Part shown: positions 50,691 through 52,652 of the stretch, piece after piece
Layout: every line of letters starts with the position of its first letter
Position numbering within the stretch: the stretch's first letter is position 1
NCBI GenBank assembly: GCA_002719955.1
Contig: PBFW01000007.1
Coordinates: 375,077-427,728, forward strand
Length of the DNA stretch: 52,652 bases
DNA from: Deltaproteobacteria bacterium
Lineage (GTDB): Bacteria; Myxococcota_A; UBA9160; UBA4427
Reading direction: 5' to 3'
Made by a program: the position numbers and the translations under genes
The notes under the pieces: generated by a model
What the model saw: the letters and a program-made list of their open reading frames with translations, nothing else
What the model was told of the DNA's origin: nothing
Database searches by the model: none

Positions 50691-50822
50691 ATGAATTGTG
50701 AGCTGCCGGACGGGAGGGTGTACGAATTCAGCCTGAAGGGGTTCAAAGATACGTCCACATTTATCACTAACGACAACCGAGCGAGATTGACGATCTACGA
50801 GAATGCGGGCGGCGCTTACTGA
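50691..50822 (+). other. Short open frame of unknown status (43 codons)
   Basis: ATG 50691 opens MNCELPDGRVYEFSLKGFKD then TSTFITNDNRARLTIYENAG and GAY, ending TGA at 50822. Composition is protein-like (alternating hydrophobic strands, few Arg/Pro) unlike the shadow frames nearby, but no RBS is present. It could be the tail of a deleted beta-rich gene. Not recognised. Confidence 0.3.
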
Positions 50823-50898
50823 TTAGCGCACCGGACAGGGACGAACTCGTCCTTTCTGCCAGTGACAATGATGTGCGCCCCGCGCCCGAGTTTTTCGC

Positions 50899-52352
50899 GC
50901 TGCTGCGTCTCAGAACATTCTGGATCTCAGGCGTTGCTACTGCAACGCCCTGAAAACACAGGGCATTTGTGGTCGGCCCCGAGCTCCCCCAAGCATCTGC
51001 CGATACGCTCCAAATGGAAGCTCTCCGCTCTCGACGGACCTACGACTACCGAATCCAAGAAGCCATCTGCGAATCCGGAGATCGGGATCTATTTCCCGAG
51101 CTGAACATCCCTCGATCAACCATTCGAAGTTGGATCCACCGCGGCACAACTGATGTCGTTTCCTGCGATCTTGCCGAGGACGGCCGTGGCGAGCTAGTCG
51201 CCGAGATTGAGAAACTACGATGTCACGCAGCTCGGCTCGGAGCCATGGTTGCCCTGCGGGTCGCCGTGCTTCGGGCATCGAAGGTCAAGCTCGATTACGA
51301 GCGACTTCCAGAAGGCGATGCTAAGAGGATTCTCCTGAGAGCAATCGGACGGGCGAGGAGGGTCCTGCCGCTCCGCGCGGCGCTTCGAATCACGCGTCTC
51401 TCCGCGTCGCGCTACCACGGCTGGTGTCGCACCGAGGCTGGATGTGATCTCGATGATCAGCCAAGCTGCCCGCGCGTCGTCCCTACTCGTTTGACTCCCA
51501 ATGAAGTCGAAAATATGCGGAACATGGTCGAAAGTGATGATCACCGACACATGTCACTGCGCGCCCTGGCGCTTCACGCTCAGCGAATTGGGAAGGTCCT
51601 TGTTTCTCTATCGACGTGGTATCGGCTGGTCAGAACCGCGGGATGGAGACGCCCTCGAAAACGCGTCTATCCCGCCAAACCCAAGGTCGGAATCCGAGCA
51701 GAGGCTCCCGGGGAACTTCTTCATCTGGACGTGACGATCATCCGGTTGCTCGATGGAACGAGAGCGTATCTGCATGGGGTGATCGACAATTATTCCCGGC
51801 GGATCTTGTCTTGGAGTCTTGAGGAACGGCTCGGGAGCGGCGGGACCTGCCGGATCCTACGTGAATCCGTTCTTCAGCTGAAAAATTGTCCCGATCATCC
51901 AATCGTGATGGTGGACTCGGGAAGCGAGAACGTGAACGGAGCCGTCGATGATCTACTTGATGGCGAGGAATTGACGCGCGTGCTGGCTCAAGTCGAGATC
52001 ACGTTTTCCAATTCGATGATCGAGGCGTTCTGGCGATCTCTGAAACACTCGTGGCTCTACCTTCATTCTCTCGACAGCTTCGCCGCCCTTCGGCGCCTCA
52101 TCGAGTTCTACGTCACGGCCCACAACGAAGTAATGCCCCATTCGGCATTCCAGGGGCAGACTCCCGACGAGGTCTTCTTCGGCATCGGCGATGACATCAC
52201 CGAGGGGCTTGCCGAATCACGCGATTCGGCTCGGAAAAAACGAATGAAGGAGAATCGATCCTCGGGATGCGGCGTATGCGTCGGGGAGACGAGTTCCGGG
52301 GCGTTGCTATTGCAACGGCCGCGCTCCAGAATGTCTTGAGACGCAGCAGCGC
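50899..52352 (+). mobile_element. Intact family B insertion sequence, about 1.45 kb
   Basis: Imperfect terminal inverted repeats of about 50 bp bound the element. Left: GCTGCTGCGTCTCAGAACA then TTCTGGA and GGCGTTGCTACTGCAACGCC. Right, read inward on the other strand: GCTGCTGCGTCTCAAGACA then TTCTGGA and CGTTGCAATAGCAACGCC. Each repeat contains a hairpin with 8 bp arms. A single uninterrupted transposase gene spans nearly the whole interior. I could not identify a target-site duplication; the outermost bases are uncertain by a few nucleotides. Solo ends of the same family occur at 10.2, 20.2, 23.05, 41.4 and perhaps 46.1 kb. Confidence 0.88.
50969..52339 (+). CDS. rve-type DDE transposase of the intact family B element
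   Basis: 456 residues from GTG 50969 (ATG 51014 is the alternative). An N-terminal HTH region (FPELNIPRSTIRSWIHRG) precedes a linker (LLRAIGRARRVLPLRAALRI then TRLSASRYHGW) and the catalytic core. Catalytic residues are Asp254 (LLHLDVTIIRLLDG), Asp316 (VMVDSGSENVNG) and Glu352 (SNSMIEAFWRSLKHSW), a D-61-D-35-E spacing typical of IS3/IS481-like integrase cores. The final residues SGALLLQRPRSRMS are encoded within the right terminal repeat. No frameshift or stop is seen, so the enzyme may be active. Confidence 0.92.
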   Translation: MVGPELPQASADTLQMEALRSRRTYDYRIQEAICESGDRDLFPELNIPRSTIRSWIHRGTTDVVSCDLAEDGRGELVAEIEKLRCHAARLGAMVALRVAVLRASKVKLDYERLPEGDAKRILLRAIGRARRVLPLRAALRITRLSASRYHGWCRTEAGCDLDDQPSCPRVVPTRLTPNEVENMRNMVESDDHRHMSLRALALHAQRIGKVLVSLSTWYRLVRTAGWRRPRKRVYPAKPKVGIRAEAPGELLHLDVTIIRLLDGTRAYLHGVIDNYSRRILSWSLEERLGSGGTCRILRESVLQLKNCPDHPIVMVDSGSENVNGAVDDLLDGEELTRVLAQVEITFSNSMIEAFWRSLKHSWLYLHSLDSFAALRRLIEFYVTAHNEVMPHSAFQGQTPDEVFFGIGDDITEGLAESRDSARKKRMKENRSSGCGVCVGETSSGALLLQRPRSRMS

Positions 52353-52500
52353 AAAATTGCATCCCGAAAATTGGCGCGGCGATCGCCATCCCAAACCGAA
52401 CCACCGAAATGGCCCACAGAGACAAACGAGAGAATCAGCGCGAATCACCCCCCGTACGGGCCGTCTCTGGTTCGGAACCAACCGACCCGGTCGCCAAGAC

Positions 52501-52520
52501 CCCGCGGAATCGCGGGCTTT
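52501..52520 (-). terminator. Hairpin downstream of the tRNA-Ser gene
   Basis: CCCGCG-GAAT-CGCGGG forms a 6 bp stem with 4 nt loop. It lies about 55 bp beyond the 3' end of the tRNA gene on its strand and probably ends that transcript; the T-tract on the minus strand is weak (GTCTT), while the plus side has CTTTT. The same hairpin core recurs at 15644 and 41621. Confidence 0.5.
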
Positions 52521-52572
52521 TCCTGCGGTCTCGCCAAGTCCTAGCGAGAGTTCGTCATACCCAGAGCCTGGG

Positions 52573-52652
52573 TGGCGGAGAGGGAGGGATTCGAACCCTC
52601 GATAGGGGTTACCTATACACCCTTAGCAGGGGCGCGCCTTCAGCCACTCGGC
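52573..52652 (-). tRNA. tRNA-Ser(GCU), 5' end beyond the window
   Basis: Read leftward from the window edge: D-arm GCCGAGTGGCTGAAGGC, anticodon loop CTGCTAA with anticodon GCT between stems CGCCC and GGGTG, a long variable arm typical of serine tRNAs, T-arm GAGGGTTCGAATCCCTC, and a 3' acceptor strand CCTCTCCG with encoded CCA (plus-strand TGG at 52573-52575). About 10 bases of the 5' acceptor strand are cut off. Confidence 0.95.

Overview
The window is about 60-65% GC and densely coded. It reads as a chromosomal stretch from an uncultured, soil- or marine-type, metabolically versatile bacterium. Amidohydrolase-2 proteins, P450s, CaiB/BaiF CoA-transferases, NTF2-like proteins, an EcKL-like phosphotransferase, a DUF3604 protein and a TonB receptor occur together. 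That mix (with a Gram-negative outer membrane, shown by the TonB receptor and a lipoprotein) suits a Myxococcota/Binatota-like lineage; this placement is inference from gene content only. The right edge cuts a tRNA-Ser(GCU) gene and the left edge cuts a KefB-type antiporter.

Layout. 1-2.5 kb: K+/H+ antiporter with two RCK modules. 3.1-7.6 kb: operon of TetR regulator, two amidohydrolases and a P450. 7.9-15.4 kb: EthD protein, Old Yellow Enzyme, nitronate monooxygenase, acyl-CoA-dehydrogenase-like flavoprotein, a second P450 and its divergent TetR. 16-24 kb: secreted hypothetical, DUF3604 protein, sugar isomerase/epimerase, N-acyl-D-amino-acid deacylase and a DDN-like reductase. 24-28.4 kb: pseudogenes around a Tat-type beta-lactamase-fold hydrolase. 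28.5-31.8 kb: class II aldolase, 2-hydroxyacid dehydrogenase and FGGY kinase operon. 32.7-41.4 kb: zinc alcohol dehydrogenase, an SDR, two double-length CoA-transferases and two NTF2-like proteins. 41.9-44.5 kb: TonB receptor (possibly zinc) with a DUF2946-like partner. 44.8-50.5 kb: DUF1214-like lipoprotein, phosphotransferase, and a Baeyer-Villiger monooxygenase with an SDR. 50.9-52.3 kb: one intact insertion sequence.

The intact genes look like a toolkit for oxidising and CoA-activating hydrophobic or cyclic compounds: P450 or BVMO oxygenation, SDR/ADH oxidation, CoA transfer, acyl-CoA-type dehydrogenation and amidohydrolase cleavage. No substrate can be assigned from sequence alone.

The most striking property is between the genes. 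Almost every gap holds debris of mobile elements. I use four informal family names. Family A is an rve-type IS known here only from relics; its end reads GTTCGGCTGACTTTTGG then CACACTACGG and sits about 110 bp upstream of a transposase start MNALPLQF. Family B is the intact IS at 50.9-52.3 kb and its solo ends; each terminal repeat contains a hairpin (GGCGTTGC...GCAACGCC) and the right one encodes the transposase C-terminus. Family C is a 0.4-0.5 kb MITE-like element with ends TGTGCGTTCTCA-N2-AT-N2-GTCC. Family D is an IS5-type relic marked by the residues GALVHES. Host genes next to this debris are often broken: a P450, an amidohydrolase, an SDR, an aldo/keto reductase, a PF10118-type hydrolase and others.
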